Below are positions 13,654 through 26,948 of a stretch of 64,000 nt of DNA, piece by piece. The stretch spans positions 1 to 64,000 of the forward strand of contig JAJZEB010000006.1 in NCBI GenBank assembly GCA_021805805.1. The letters are read 5' to 3'. The notes beneath the pieces are model-generated. The model saw only the letters and a list, made by a program, of their open reading frames with translations, was not told where the DNA came from and searched no databases. The position numbers and the translations under genes are program-made. Numbering within the stretch: the stretch's first letter is position 1; each line of letters starts with the position of its first letter. Source of the stretch: Pseudomonadota bacterium. Its GTDB lineage: Bacteria; Pseudomonadota; Gammaproteobacteria; Burkholderiales; Burkholderiaceae_C.

Positions 13654-14622
13654 ATGCGCATCTCGCGTATCGTGGCCGCCGGCGCGCTGCTGGCCGCAGT
13701 GGCAGCGCCCTGGCTCGGCCTTTACCCGGTGCTGGGAATGCGAATCCTGTGCTTCGCATTGTTCGCGGCTGCGTTCAACCTGCTGGCCGGCTACGGCGGA
13801 CTCGTGTCGTTCGGCCACGCCGCGCTGTTCGGCGGTGCCGGCTACATCGCCGGCCTGGCGCTGACCACGTGGCATTGGCCGCTGGCCGCAGGCCTGGCGC
13901 TGGCGGTGTGCTTCGCGTTGGGAGTCGGACTGGCGATGGGGCTGCTGGCGATCCGCCGCCGCGGAATCTATTTCTCGATGATCACGCTGGCGCTGGCGCA
14001 GATCGCCTATTTCTACTTCCTGCAGGCCAGCTTCACCGGCGGCGAGGACGGCCTGCAGGGCATCCCGCGGGGCGCGCTCCTGGGCGTGTCGATGCAATCC
14101 GACCGCGTGCTGTACGAGGTGGTCCTGGCGATCGCCGTCTGCAGCTGGCTGGCGCTGCGGCGCATCGTCGACTCGCCGTTCGGCCACGTGCTGCATGCCA
14201 TCCGCGACAACGAGGCCCGCGCGACCTCGCTCGGCTACGCGGTCAACCGCTACAAGCTCGGCGTGTTCCTGCTGTCGGCCGCGTTCGCCGGCCTGGCCGG
14301 AGCACTGAAGGCTGTCGTGATGGGATTCGAAACCCTGACCGACGTGCACTGGAGCACCTCGGGCCTGGTCGTGCTGATGACCCTGCTCGGCGGCCTCGGC
14401 ACCGACGCCGGACCGATCGTCGGCGCCGCGCTGGTCACGCTGCTGGAGGCCAAGATGGGCGCCATCGCAAGACTGCTGGTCCACCTCACCGGCGTGGCCT
14501 GGTTCGCCCAGCTGGCCGATTCCACCGACATGGTGCTCGGCGCGATGTTCATCGTCTGCGTGCTCGCGTTCAGGCGCGGCATCGTCGGCGAATGGCTGGC
14601 ACGATGGGCCCGCCCGCGTTGA
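13654..14622 (+). CDS. livM: Branched-chain-type ABC transporter permease (LivM)
   Basis: LAGYGGLVSFGHAALFGGAGYIAGL; GGEDGLQGIPR; LLGGLGTDAGPIVGAALV. Confidence 0.92.
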   Translation: MRISRIVAAGALLAAVAAPWLGLYPVLGMRILCFALFAAAFNLLAGYGGLVSFGHAALFGGAGYIAGLALTTWHWPLAAGLALAVCFALGVGLAMGLLAIRRRGIYFSMITLALAQIAYFYFLQASFTGGEDGLQGIPRGALLGVSMQSDRVLYEVVLAIAVCSWLALRRIVDSPFGHVLHAIRDNEARATSLGYAVNRYKLGVFLLSAAFAGLAGALKAVVMGFETLTDVHWSTSGLVVLMTLLGGLGTDAGPIVGAALVTLLEAKMGAIARLLVHLTGVAWFAQLADSTDMVLGAMFIVCVLAFRRGIVGEWLARWARPR

Positions 14623-14660
14623 CGGCACGCGCCCGCGGGTCGCAAGTGGCCACTTTGCCG

Positions 14661-14700
14661 GACAATTCCATGTTTTGTTCACGGTTGGAATGGAATTGTC
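14661..14700. promoter_or_regulatory. Inverted repeat / putative TetR operator abutting the tetR start codon
   Basis: GACAATTCCAT (14661-14671) and ATGGAATTGTC (14690-14700) form an 11 bp perfect inverted repeat; ATG of the TetR gene at 14701. Confidence 0.65.
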
Positions 14701-15393
14701 ATGCGGCAGCAAGCTCCCGTACGGAAAGGCGTCGGGCGCCCGAGGAAGGGCGACCAAGACAAATCAGACAGTGCTTCGCGCATCCTGGACGAAGCCGAGG
14801 CGCTGTTCGCCGCGCACGGCTTTCACGGCGTCACGCTGCGCGAGATCGCTGCACGCGCGAAGGTCGACGCGGCTCTGCTGCACTATTACTTCCAGCACAA
14901 GAAGGGGCTGTTCGACGCCGTCTGGGAGCGGCGCGCCGAAGTCCTCAACCGCGAGCGCCTCGATGCCATGGAGCGCTACGCGAGCACGCACGCCGGACGG
15001 ATGACCGTCGAAGGCGCGATCGAGGCCTTCCTCGGGCCGCTGATGGATCCGCAGCGGCACCGCGAAGCCGGCTGGCGCAATTACTTCACCCTCGCCGCGC
15101 TGGTGAGCAACTCCGCCGCCTGGGGCGGCGAGATGATGGGCCGGTTCTTCGACCCGGTGGTCAAGCGCCTGATCGAGCTGATCGCCACGGCACTGCCGGA
15201 CGCGCGCCAGGACGAGCTGTACTGGAGCTACCACATGCTCAGCGGCGCGCTGATGCTCACGCTTTCCGAGACCGGGCGTCTGGACACGCTGTCGGGCGGC
15301 CTGTGCAGCAGCGCCGACATCGAATCGCTCGCACCGCGGATGGTGCGCTACGCCGCCGCCGGGTTCCGCGCGCTGTGCCAGCCCGCGCGCTGA
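14701..15393 (+). CDS. TetR/AcrR family transcriptional regulator
   Basis: [54 protein letters not shown]. Confidence 0.93.
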   Translation: MRQQAPVRKGVGRPRKGDQDKSDSASRILDEAEALFAAHGFHGVTLREIAARAKVDAALLHYYFQHKKGLFDAVWERRAEVLNRERLDAMERYASTHAGRMTVEGAIEAFLGPLMDPQRHREAGWRNYFTLAALVSNSAAWGGEMMGRFFDPVVKRLIELIATALPDARQDELYWSYHMLSGALMLTLSETGRLDTLSGGLCSSADIESLAPRMVRYAAAGFRALCQPAR

Positions 15394-15454
15394 CGCGCGC
15401 GACGCCGGCCATGCGCCGGTCATCCGCAGGCGCCCACGACACATTGGAGTCATC

Positions 15455-16954
15455 ATGTCGGTGAACGCCGGAGCACACCACCCCCGCGCCCCGCTGGACC
15501 TGCGCGAGCAATCTCTCGGCGTGCACGCGCCGGAGCAGCAGGCCACACTGCGCATATTGCGCGAGTTCGCCGATCACGTCAGGTTGCGCGCCAACGCCGT
15601 GGCCTACGCGGTCGCCGGGCAGACGTTCCACTCGCAGCAGTCGGTGACGCAGACCACGCGACACGCCCGGCAGCAGATGGACGAGATCGCCGGCGTCGAG
15701 CGCGACCTCGACAGCCTGGCCGGCCAGGCCCTCGGGGCCGCCGCCGAGCTGGGCACGATGGACGCCGATCTCGCCCAGGTGGACAGCCTGGCCGAGCAGG
15801 GCCGCACGCAAAGCACGGTCATGCTCGGGCGCTTCGAAACCCTGGTTCAGCTCAACGCGCACACGCAGGACGAACTGACCAGCCTGCAAAAGCAGTTCGG
15901 CTCCATCGTCAGCCTGATGCGACGCATCCGCGACATCGCGCAGCGCATCAACCTGCTGGCGCTGAACGCGGCCATCGAAGCCGCACGCGCAGGAGACGCC
16001 GGGCGCGGCTTCGCCATCGTCGCCGACGAGATCCGCAATCTTTCCCGATCCACCGAAACCGCGGTCGGAGACATCGGCAGCACCGTCGACTCGATCCACG
16101 CTTCGCTGAAGACGACCGGATCCACGGCGGATCGTTTCACCAGCGAAATGCACGCCGGCCAGGTCGAGATGAAGGCGATGACCGGCCACTTCGGAGCCAT
16201 CGCCGACGGCGTCGGCGACGTCGCCGAGCGGGCGAGCACGACGGCGACGACCTTCCAGCAGCAGGCGGCAGCGCTGCAGACCCTGCGCGAAGGCTTCGAC
16301 CGGATGGCAACCCAGGTACGCGACTTCGACGCGCGGACCGTGACCGAGGCAGGCAAGCTGTCGGCCTCGCTGAGCGGCATCCTGCAGAACCTGCAAAGCC
16401 TGTTCGAATCGTCCACCACCTTCCGCACCGATTCGGTCGTGAGCCGCATCATCGACGAGCACGAGCTCCGCAGCAGCGCGCTGCAGGCACGCCTGCAACA
16501 CGCTGTGGACAGCGGCGAGCTGACCGAGAGTGCCTTGTTCGACGACGCCTACGAACCCGTTCCCGACACCGACCCGCCACGGTTCACGACGCGCTTCACC
16601 GACTGGTTCAAGCGCGAGATCCAGGCTGTGCAGGACGCGTATCTCGCCGCTTCGCCACGCTACCGGCTCGCGCTGGCCATCGATCGCAACGGCTATGTCG
16701 CGGTGAGCAACGCGGTGACCGACCAGCCGCTGACCGGCGATCCGGCGCACGACCTGCTGCACAACCGGTCACGGCGCATCTTCGACGATCCGCTGGTGCT
16801 CAACGCAGCGCGCAATCTCGAACCCCTGCTGCTCCAGGTCTACGCGCGCGACAGCGGACAGGTGCTCAGCCTGCTGGCGGCCCCGTTGTTCGTCAACGGC
16901 CGCCACTGGGGCGCACTGGGAATCGGCTACGTCGACGACGGCGCGACGGGCTGA
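15455..16954 (+). CDS. Cytoplasmic methyl-accepting chemotaxis protein with C-terminal sensor domain
   Basis: MCP hairpin [50 protein letters not shown] at about residues 150-210; no clear TM segments; C-terminal Cache/PAS-like [24 protein letters not shown]...[10 protein letters not shown]. Confidence 0.85.
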   Translation: MSVNAGAHHPRAPLDLREQSLGVHAPEQQATLRILREFADHVRLRANAVAYAVAGQTFHSQQSVTQTTRHARQQMDEIAGVERDLDSLAGQALGAAAELGTMDADLAQVDSLAEQGRTQSTVMLGRFETLVQLNAHTQDELTSLQKQFGSIVSLMRRIRDIAQRINLLALNAAIEAARAGDAGRGFAIVADEIRNLSRSTETAVGDIGSTVDSIHASLKTTGSTADRFTSEMHAGQVEMKAMTGHFGAIADGVGDVAERASTTATTFQQQAAALQTLREGFDRMATQVRDFDARTVTEAGKLSASLSGILQNLQSLFESSTTFRTDSVVSRIIDEHELRSSALQARLQHAVDSGELTESALFDDAYEPVPDTDPPRFTTRFTDWFKREIQAVQDAYLAASPRYRLALAIDRNGYVAVSNAVTDQPLTGDPAHDLLHNRSRRIFDDPLVLNAARNLEPLLLQVYARDSGQVLSLLAAPLFVNGRHWGALGIGYVDDGATG

Positions 16955-17126
16955 GTTCGGCGCTGTGCGTTGGCGCAGCGAGCCGACGGGCCTCGCGGCA
17001 CCGCCGCGTCCTGTCGCCGACGTTTGTTTGGCAGAATCGCGATATTAAATGGCAGGATCAAGCAACGTCGCCATTGCGCAAAACCCTACCATCCAGAGCG
17101 AACTTTCAAGAGTGGGACCGCTCCTC

Positions 17127-18596
17127 ATGTCACGATCGTCCTTTTCGCCCCGCGCCGGCTGGACCCTGCTGGCGGCGGCGATGCTCGCCGGTTGCACCAC
17201 GGTAGGCCCGGACTTCAAGGCGCCGCCGCCTCCTGCGGTGGCCGGATACACGCACGGCAAGCGTCCGGATGCGACCGTTTCGGCGCCGGTGCCACTGGGC
17301 ACGCAGCAGCATTTCAGCGACGCCGGCGTGGTCGACGCGCACTGGTGGCGCGCGTTCGGCAGCCCCGGGCTCGACGCGCTGGTCGCGCGCGCACTGCAGC
17401 ACAACCCGACGCTGGAGGCTGCCCAGGCCACGCTGCGCCAGGCGCAGCAGCTGTACGCGGCGCAGGCCGGCTCGACGCTGTACCCGACGGTCTCGGCCAA
17501 GCTCGGCGCCACCCGCGAAGGGGTCAACGACGCCGGACAAGGCCAGCCTGGGCACAACCAGAACGTGTTCAGCCTGTACAACGCCGGGATCGGCGTGAGC
17601 TACAACCTCGACCTGTTCGGCGGCAACCGCCGCGCGCTCGAGGCGCTGGCCGCGCAGGCCGATTACCAGCGCTACCAGCTCGCCGGAGCTCGCCTGACCC
17701 TGGCCGCCAACGTCGTCACCACCACGTTCGCGCAGGCCCAGCTGGCGGCGCAGATCGCGGCCACCGAGGCGATCGTCCAGGCCCAGCAGCGGCAGCTCGA
17801 CATCACCCGGCGCCAGTACGCGCTCGGTGCCGCAGCGCGCACCGCGGTGCTGGCGCTGCAGACCCAGGTCGAGACCACGCGCGCCGGCCTTCCGGCGCTG
17901 CGCAACAAGCTCGAGCAGGCCGATCACCTGCTGGCCACGCTGGTCGGAGACGCGCCGGGCAACGCGGCGCTGCCGCGCTTCGTGCTCGACGACTTCACCC
18001 TGCCGTCGGATCTTCCGGTGGCGGTTCCGTCGGCGCTGCTGCGCCAGCGCCCCGACGTGCAGGCATCGATGGCGCTGCTGCACGCGGCCACCGCGCAGTA
18101 CGGAGTGGCGGTGGCGAATCTGTATCCGCAGATCAACCTCAGCGCCACGCTGGGTGCGCAGGCGCTGACCACCGACGCGCTGTTCGGCCCCGGCTCGGCG
18201 ATCTGGACCCTTGCCGGCTCGCTGGCACAGCCGCTGTTCAACGCCGGACTGAAGGCCGGCGCCAATGCCGCGCAGGCCAGCCTGCAGGCGGCGGGCGCGA
18301 ACTACCGCGGCACCGTGCTGCAGGCCTTGCGCAATGTGGCCGATGCGCTGCGCCAGCTCGACAACGACGCGCAGGCGTTGCAGGCGCAAAGCGCGGCCGA
18401 TGCCGCGGCGCAGGCTTCACTGCAGCTGGTGCAGCAGCAATACCAGCTCGGCGCAGCCAGCTACCTGCAGCTGCTCAGCGCACAGCAGGCCGCGCAGCAG
18501 GCGCGGCTTGCGCTGATCGCCGCGCAGTCCGCGCGCCTGGCCGACAGCGCCGCGCTGTACCAGGCCATGGGCGGCGGCCAGCTCGGCGCCAGCTGA
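17127..18596 (+). CDS. Efflux RND outer-membrane lipoprotein, NodT family
   Basis: Lipobox LLAAAMLAGC followed by TTVGPDFKAPPPP; W.AFGSPGLDALVARALQHNPTLEAAQATLRQA. Confidence 0.92.
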   Translation: MSRSSFSPRAGWTLLAAAMLAGCTTVGPDFKAPPPPAVAGYTHGKRPDATVSAPVPLGTQQHFSDAGVVDAHWWRAFGSPGLDALVARALQHNPTLEAAQATLRQAQQLYAAQAGSTLYPTVSAKLGATREGVNDAGQGQPGHNQNVFSLYNAGIGVSYNLDLFGGNRRALEALAAQADYQRYQLAGARLTLAANVVTTTFAQAQLAAQIAATEAIVQAQQRQLDITRRQYALGAAARTAVLALQTQVETTRAGLPALRNKLEQADHLLATLVGDAPGNAALPRFVLDDFTLPSDLPVAVPSALLRQRPDVQASMALLHAATAQYGVAVANLYPQINLSATLGAQALTTDALFGPGSAIWTLAGSLAQPLFNAGLKAGANAAQASLQAAGANYRGTVLQALRNVADALRQLDNDAQALQAQSAADAAAQASLQLVQQQYQLGAASYLQLLSAQQAAQQARLALIAAQSARLADSAALYQAMGGGQLGAS

Positions 18597-18672
18597 TCCG
18601 CAGCGGGCCGCGGCTGCGCCGCGGCGCCGGAAAACGACGCAACAAACGAACGAAGAACCGACGGGGAGTTCG

Positions 18673-19815
18673 ATGAACAAGGGTACGACCAAGCGCATGA
18701 TCATCATGCTCATCATTGCCGGCGCGATCCTCGGCGGCGTGGTGTGGTTCCAGGGCTTCAAGAGCCGGATGATCGCGAAAGTCATCCTCGGGCGCGCGTC
18801 GCCGCCGCAGGCCGTGGCCACTGCGGTGGTGCGATCGTTGCGCTGGCAGCCGACCATCGAGGCGATCGGCAACCTGCGCGCCAGCGAGCAGGCGAACCTG
18901 AGCGCCGAGGTCGGCGGCCTGGTCACTGCGATCCACTTCGACTCCGGCGCCGGCGTGCACGCCCACCACGTTCTGGTGCAGCTCGACGACGCACCGCTGC
19001 GCGCACAGCTCGCGCAGCTGCAGGCGCAGCTCGCGCTGGCGACGCAGAACCTGCGCCGCGACCACGCCCAGTACGCGGTGCACGCCGTCAGCCGCGCGGT
19101 GGTCGATGCCGACGAGGCCAGCGTCAAGGGCCTGCGCGCGCAGATCGAGGCGCAGCGCGCACTGATCGCGCAAAAGCGCATCGAGGCTCCGTTCAGCGGC
19201 CGCCTCGGCCTGCGCCACGTCGACCTCGGCCAGTACCTGGCACCTGGAGTCGCGGTGGTTTCGCTGCAGCGCCTGGACCCGATGGAAGTCGATTTCTCGG
19301 TCCCGCAGGACCAGATCGACCGCGTTCGCGTGGGCATGGCCGCGCAGCTGCGCAGCAGCGCAGTCCCGGGCAAGACCTTCGCGGCGCGGGTGATCGCGAT
19401 CGAGCCGCAGATCGACACGGCCACGCGCAACCTGACGGTGCGCGCACGGGTGCCGAACCCGCACGACCAGCTGCTGCCCGGAGCGTTCGCCACGGTGCGC
19501 ATCGACGATGGCGCGCCGCGTGACTACCTGACGCTGCCGAACGCGGCGATCGCCTACAACCCGTATGGCGCCACGGTGTTCGTGGTCAAGGACGAGGGTC
19601 GCGGCGCCGACGGCAAGCCCAAGCTGGTCGCCGAGCAGCGCTTCGTCACCACCGGGCCGACGCGCGGCGACCAGGTCGCGGTGCTCAAGGGCCTGAAGGC
19701 CGGCGAGACCGTGGTCACGGCCGGCCAGCTCAAGCTGCGCAACGGCTCGCCGCTGATCATCAACAACAGCGTGCAGCCGTCCGACGAGGCCCACCCCCAA
19801 GTGCCCAACTCCTGA
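18673..19815 (+). CDS. Efflux RND periplasmic adaptor (MFP) subunit
   Basis: N-terminal TM; EAIGNLRASEQANLSAEVGGLVTAIHFDSGAGVHAHHVLVQLD; IEAPFSGRLGLRHVDLGQYL. Confidence 0.92.
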   Translation: MNKGTTKRMIIMLIIAGAILGGVVWFQGFKSRMIAKVILGRASPPQAVATAVVRSLRWQPTIEAIGNLRASEQANLSAEVGGLVTAIHFDSGAGVHAHHVLVQLDDAPLRAQLAQLQAQLALATQNLRRDHAQYAVHAVSRAVVDADEASVKGLRAQIEAQRALIAQKRIEAPFSGRLGLRHVDLGQYLAPGVAVVSLQRLDPMEVDFSVPQDQIDRVRVGMAAQLRSSAVPGKTFAARVIAIEPQIDTATRNLTVRARVPNPHDQLLPGAFATVRIDDGAPRDYLTLPNAAIAYNPYGATVFVVKDEGRGADGKPKLVAEQRFVTTGPTRGDQVAVLKGLKAGETVVTAGQLKLRNGSPLIINNSVQPSDEAHPQVPNS

Positions 19816-19838
19816 CCCGCCGCCAGGGGTCCACGCGC

Positions 19839-22800
19839 ATGAACAAGAAATTCACCGATATCTTCATCGAGCGTCCGGTGCTGGCCACCGTGATCAGTCT
19901 CGTGATCCTGGTGCTGGGGCTGCGTTCGGCCGGGCTGCTTCCGGTGCTTGAGTTCCCGTACACCGAGAACGCCGTCGTCACGGTGACGACCGCGTACCCG
20001 GGCGCCGACGCCAACCTGGTCGCCAGCTTCATCACCACGCCGCTGGAGAATGCGATCGCGCAGGCCAACGGCATCGACTACATGACCTCCAGCAGCGTGC
20101 AGGGGGTCAGCACCATCACCGTCAACCTGCGGCTGAACTATGACCCGGACAAGGCGCTGACCGAGATCACGAGCAAGGTCAATTCGGTGCTCAACCAGCT
20201 GCCACCGCAGTCGCAGACCCCGGTGCTGTCGGTTGCGATCGGCCAGACCATCGACGCCATGTACATCGGCTTCTACAGCAAGGTGCTGAAGCCGAACCAG
20301 ATCACCGACTACATCACGCGCTCGGTACAGCCCAAGCTGCAGGCGGTCGACGGCGTGCAGACGGCCGAGATCCTCGGCGCGAAGAACTTCGCGCTGCGCG
20401 CGTGGCTCGACCCGAACAAGCTCGCCGCGTACGGGCTGACGGCGGCCGACGTGTACAGCGCGCTGCAGGCGAACAACTATCTGGCCGCGATCGGCAGCAC
20501 CAAGGGCCAGATGGTGCAGATCAACCTGGCCGCGAACACCGACCTGAAGTCGCTCGCCGGATTCCGCAACCTGATCGTCAAGTCGGTCGGCGGTCAGGTG
20601 GTGCGGCTGAAGGACGTCGCCCAGGTGTCGCTGGGCTCGGATGACTACAACACCCAGGTCGCGTTCGACGGCAAGTCCTCGGTGTTCGTCGGCATCCAGG
20701 TCGCGCCGGGCGCCAATCTGCTCGACGTGGTCGCGCGCGTGCGCAAGGCCTTCCCCGACATCCAGTCGCAGTTGCCTGCCGGGCTTACCGGGACCATCGT
20801 CTACGACTCGACCAAGTTCGTCAATTCGTCGATCGACGAGGTGATCAAGACTCTGGTCGAGGCGATCCTGATCGTCACCGTGGTCGTCTTCGTCTTCCTC
20901 GGCTCGCTGCGCTCGGTGCTGATCCCGCTGATCGCGATCCCGCTGTCGATCATCGGCGCGTTCACCGTGATGCTGGCGCTGGGCTACTCGATCAACCTGC
21001 TGACGCTGCTGTCGATCGTGCTCGCCATCGGCCTGGTCGTCGACGACGCGATCATCGTCGTCGAGAACGTCAGCCGTCACCTCGAGGAGGGCATGACGCG
21101 CAAGGACGCCGCGCTGCGCGCGGCGCGCGAACTGGCCAACCCGATCCTGGCCATGACCATCGTGCTGATCGCGGTCTACGTGCCGATCGGCTTCATGGGC
21201 GGGCTGACCGGCGCGCTGTTCACCGAGTTCGCCTTCACGCTGGTCGGCACGGTCATCATTTCGGCGATCATCGCGCTGACGCTGTCGCCGATGCTGTGCT
21301 CGCGGCTGCTGAAGGCTCCGGACCCGAGCAGCCACAGCTGGCAGGACCGGCTGGTGCTGTTCCTCGACCGCAGCTTCGATCGCCTGCACCGGCGCTACGA
21401 GCGCACGCTGCACGGCTCGCTGAACCACGTGCCGGTGGTCGCGGTGATGGCGTTCATCATCCTGGGTTCGATCTATTACCTGTACACCACGTCGACCTCG
21501 GAGCTGGCGCCGCAGGAAGACCAGGGGGTGCTGATCTCGGTCGCGTTCAACAGCCCGACCGCCACGGTCGAGCAGCGCGGGCTGTACATGCGCCAGATCT
21601 ACGACGTGTACAAGAGCCACCCGGAAACCGACCACGTGTTCCAGCTGAACACGCCGCAGCAGGTCATCGGCGGGATGGTGCTGAAGCCGTGGGACGAGCG
21701 CAAGCTCACCGCGACGCAGCTGCAACCGCAGGTGCAGGCGCAGCTGGCGCACATCGCCGGCTCGCAGATCGCGGTGTTCCAGCCGCCGCCGCTGCCTGGC
21801 GCGCGCGGCCTGCCGATCCAGTTCGTGATCACCACCAGCGAGCCGTTCAGCAAGCTGTACCAGGTGTCGCAGCAGTTCCTGAACGCGGCGCTGAAGACCG
21901 GCAAGTTCATCTTCCTGCAGTCCGACCTGCGCATCGACCTGCCGCAGACGCGGCTGGAGATCGACCGCGACATGGCCGCGCAGCTGGGGCTGAACATGCA
22001 GCAGATCGGCTCGGCGCTGACCGCGATGCTCGGCGGCGGCTACGTCAATTTCTTCGACCTCGACGGCCGCTCGTACAAGGTCATCCCGCAGGTCGCGCGC
22101 GACAGTCGCTTGAACCCGGCGCAGCTGCGCAACTACTACCTGCGCACCAGCAGCGGCGCCATGGTTCCGCTGTCGACCGTCGTGCATCTGAAGACGACCG
22201 TGCAGCCTGAAACGATCAACCACTTCCAGCAGGCCAACTCGGCGACCCTGCAGGGCGTGGCGCTGCCCGGAATCGCCGAGAACCAGGCGCTGGGCGCGTT
22301 GCAGAGCCTGGCCAAGCGCACGCTGCCGTCAGGCTACAGCTACGACTACGCCGGCCCGACGCGCCAGTTCGTGCAGGAATCGGGAGGTCTGCTGCTGACC
22401 TTCGGCTTCGCGCTGGTGATCATTTTCCTGGCGCTCGCGGCGCAGTTCGAGAGCTTCCGCGACCCGATCATCATCCTGGTGTCGGTGCCGATGGCGATTT
22501 CGGGCGCGCTGCTGTTCATCAACCTGGGCATCGGCCACGCCACGCTGAACATCTACACCGAGGTCGGGCTGGTCACGCTGATCGGGCTGATCTCCAAGCA
22601 CGGCATCCTGATCGTCGAGTTCGCCAACAACCTGCAGCGCACCGGCAGATCGAAGCGCGAAGCCGTCGAGCATGCCGCGGCAATGCGGCTGCGCCCGATC
22701 CTGATGACCACCGGCGCCATGGTGCTGGGCGTCATGCCGCTGATCTTCGCCAGCGGCGCCGGCGCCGCGAGCCGCTTCAACATGGGGCTGGTGATCGCCA

Positions 22801-22964
22801 CCGGGCTGGCCATCGGCACCCTGTTCACGCTGTTCGTCGTTCCGGCGATGTACATGATGCTGGGCGCTGAACACGGCCACGAGGCGCGCGCGCAGGCCCT
22901 GCAGGAATCCGAGGCGCACGACCCGCTGGCGCACCCGCCGCACCCGGGACCGACCGAGGCATGA
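19839..22964 (+). CDS. RND efflux transporter permease (HAE1-like)
   Basis: 1041 aa; FIERPVLATVISLVILVLG, GLVVDDAIIVVENVSRHLEEG, YTEVGLVTLIGLISKHGILIVEFAN. Confidence 0.95.
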   Translation: MNKKFTDIFIERPVLATVISLVILVLGLRSAGLLPVLEFPYTENAVVTVTTAYPGADANLVASFITTPLENAIAQANGIDYMTSSSVQGVSTITVNLRLNYDPDKALTEITSKVNSVLNQLPPQSQTPVLSVAIGQTIDAMYIGFYSKVLKPNQITDYITRSVQPKLQAVDGVQTAEILGAKNFALRAWLDPNKLAAYGLTAADVYSALQANNYLAAIGSTKGQMVQINLAANTDLKSLAGFRNLIVKSVGGQVVRLKDVAQVSLGSDDYNTQVAFDGKSSVFVGIQVAPGANLLDVVARVRKAFPDIQSQLPAGLTGTIVYDSTKFVNSSIDEVIKTLVEAILIVTVVVFVFLGSLRSVLIPLIAIPLSIIGAFTVMLALGYSINLLTLLSIVLAIGLVVDDAIIVVENVSRHLEEGMTRKDAALRAARELANPILAMTIVLIAVYVPIGFMGGLTGALFTEFAFTLVGTVIISAIIALTLSPMLCSRLLKAPDPSSHSWQDRLVLFLDRSFDRLHRRYERTLHGSLNHVPVVAVMAFIILGSIYYLYTTSTSELAPQEDQGVLISVAFNSPTATVEQRGLYMRQIYDVYKSHPETDHVFQLNTPQQVIGGMVLKPWDERKLTATQLQPQVQAQLAHIAGSQIAVFQPPPLPGARGLPIQFVITTSEPFSKLYQVSQQFLNAALKTGKFIFLQSDLRIDLPQTRLEIDRDMAAQLGLNMQQIGSALTAMLGGGYVNFFDLDGRSYKVIPQVARDSRLNPAQLRNYYLRTSSGAMVPLSTVVHLKTTVQPETINHFQQANSATLQGVALPGIAENQALGALQSLAKRTLPSGYSYDYAGPTRQFVQESGGLLLTFGFALVIIFLALAAQFESFRDPIIILVSVPMAISGALLFINLGIGHATLNIYTEVGLVTLIGLISKHGILIVEFANNLQRTGRSKREAVEHAAAMRLRPILMTTGAMVLGVMPLIFASGAGAASRFNMGLVIATGLAIGTLFTLFVVPAMYMMLGAEHGHEARAQALQESEAHDPLAHPPHPGPTEA

Positions 22965-23012
22965 CGCGTCAGGGCAGGCGCGGCGCGCCAGCCCTGAGCC
23001 GTTCCGGGCGCG

Positions 23013-25739
<2,727 letters not shown>

Positions 25740-25834
25740 GGCGCGGTCGTGGCATCGCCGGTCGGACGCGACCGGTCGGGCCCGGCGCAATGCGACAATG
25801 CGCGCGCCGGACCCGGCATTTTAGGCACCTGACC

Positions 25835-26407
25835 ATGCTTTCGTTGCTGCGACGCCACATCGCCCCCAAATCGCCCGAACTGCGGCGGTGGACGCCGCGG
25901 ATCGTCGAAGCCCTGCTCGGCTTGCCGGCATGGATACGGCTCGACGCTGCCGACGCGAAACGGCTCGCGCGCTACATGCAGGTGCAACGCATCGCCGTCG
26001 GCACCGCGTTCATCCGCCAGGACGATCCTGCACGCTTCGACGGCCTGCTGCTGCTGCTCGACGGCGATGTCGGAATCGAGCGCAGCGCGGCGCCGCACGC
26101 TGACGGTCTGGTCGTATCGCTGGCGCGCCCCGGCGCGCTGCTCGGCGAAATGGGCCTGCTCAACGACGCGCCGCCTTCGGCCAGCTGCATTGCGCACAGC
26201 GACGTGGTCGTCGCGCTGCTGCCGCGCGACGCGCTCGAACGCCTGGTTCGCGAGCGCCCGCTGCTGGGCGCCAAACTGGCGCTGGGAATCGCTTCGCGGC
26301 TGGCCGAAAAGCTGCGCACCACGTCGACCAAGCTGTCGACCCTGTCGCAGGTCACCGCAGCGATGCATCCGAGCCTGGAGGCGCAGCGCCGCGCGCCGCC
26401 GCACTGA
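25835..26407 (+). CDS. Cyclic nucleotide-binding domain (Crp-like) protein
   Basis: [12 protein letters not shown]...[38 protein letters not shown]; no clear C-terminal HTH. Confidence 0.8.
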   Translation: MLSLLRRHIAPKSPELRRWTPRIVEALLGLPAWIRLDAADAKRLARYMQVQRIAVGTAFIRQDDPARFDGLLLLLDGDVGIERSAAPHADGLVVSLARPGALLGEMGLLNDAPPSASCIAHSDVVVALLPRDALERLVRERPLLGAKLALGIASRLAEKLRTTSTKLSTLSQVTAAMHPSLEAQRRAPPH

Positions 26408-26436
26408 ACCAGCGCCGCAATGACCGCGTCGCGGCC

Positions 26437-26841
26437 TCAGGCGCGGCGCGCGAGCACCAGCCGCTCGGCGGCAGGGCGCTCCTGCCGCTCGGCGAGATCG
26501 ATCGCGATCTGGGTACACACCATGCGGCACAGCTGCATCGCCTGGTCGTTGTGCACCCGGTAGTAGATCTGATTGCCTTCGCGCCGCTTGCTGACGATCC
26601 CGGCGAGATACAGCACTTTCAGGTGCTGCGAGACGTTCGGCTGTGTCGAATGCACCAGCTCGACGATGTCGTTGACTCCGCGTTCCTGCGTGCAAATCGC
26701 GTTCAGGATGCGCAAGCGCAATGGCGTGGCCAGCACGCCGAACAATTCGGCGGCCGACGCGAACACCCGTGCCGCCGAATCGGGCGCGCAAGGTGCATCG
26801 ATCAAGGCCTGGGTGGACTTCGCCAGCGTGTTGACGGACAT
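26437..26841 (-). CDS. ArsR/SmtB family transcriptional regulator
   Basis: [61 protein letters not shown]. Confidence 0.92.
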   Translation of the reverse strand: MSVNTLAKSTQALIDAPCAPDSAARVFASAAELFGVLATPLRLRILNAICTQERGVNDIVELVHSTQPNVSQHLKVLYLAGIVSKRREGNQIYYRVHNDQAMQLCRMVCTQIAIDLAERQERPAAERLVLARRA

Positions 26842-26948
26842 CGTGTCGCCCGCGGTCGCCGCGGGCCGGATTCGTTAACTATAACGGGCTTATATTGTTG
26901 CTTCGGCGTGCCGATCGAGCTGCCACAATGTGTAACCGACGAGCGGCT

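Noticed and set aside
19554-22223. 889 aa minus-strand ORF antisense to the RND permease
   Set aside because: GC-driven spurious ORF with repetitive RQHRDR-type composition; plus strand encodes a clear RND transporter.
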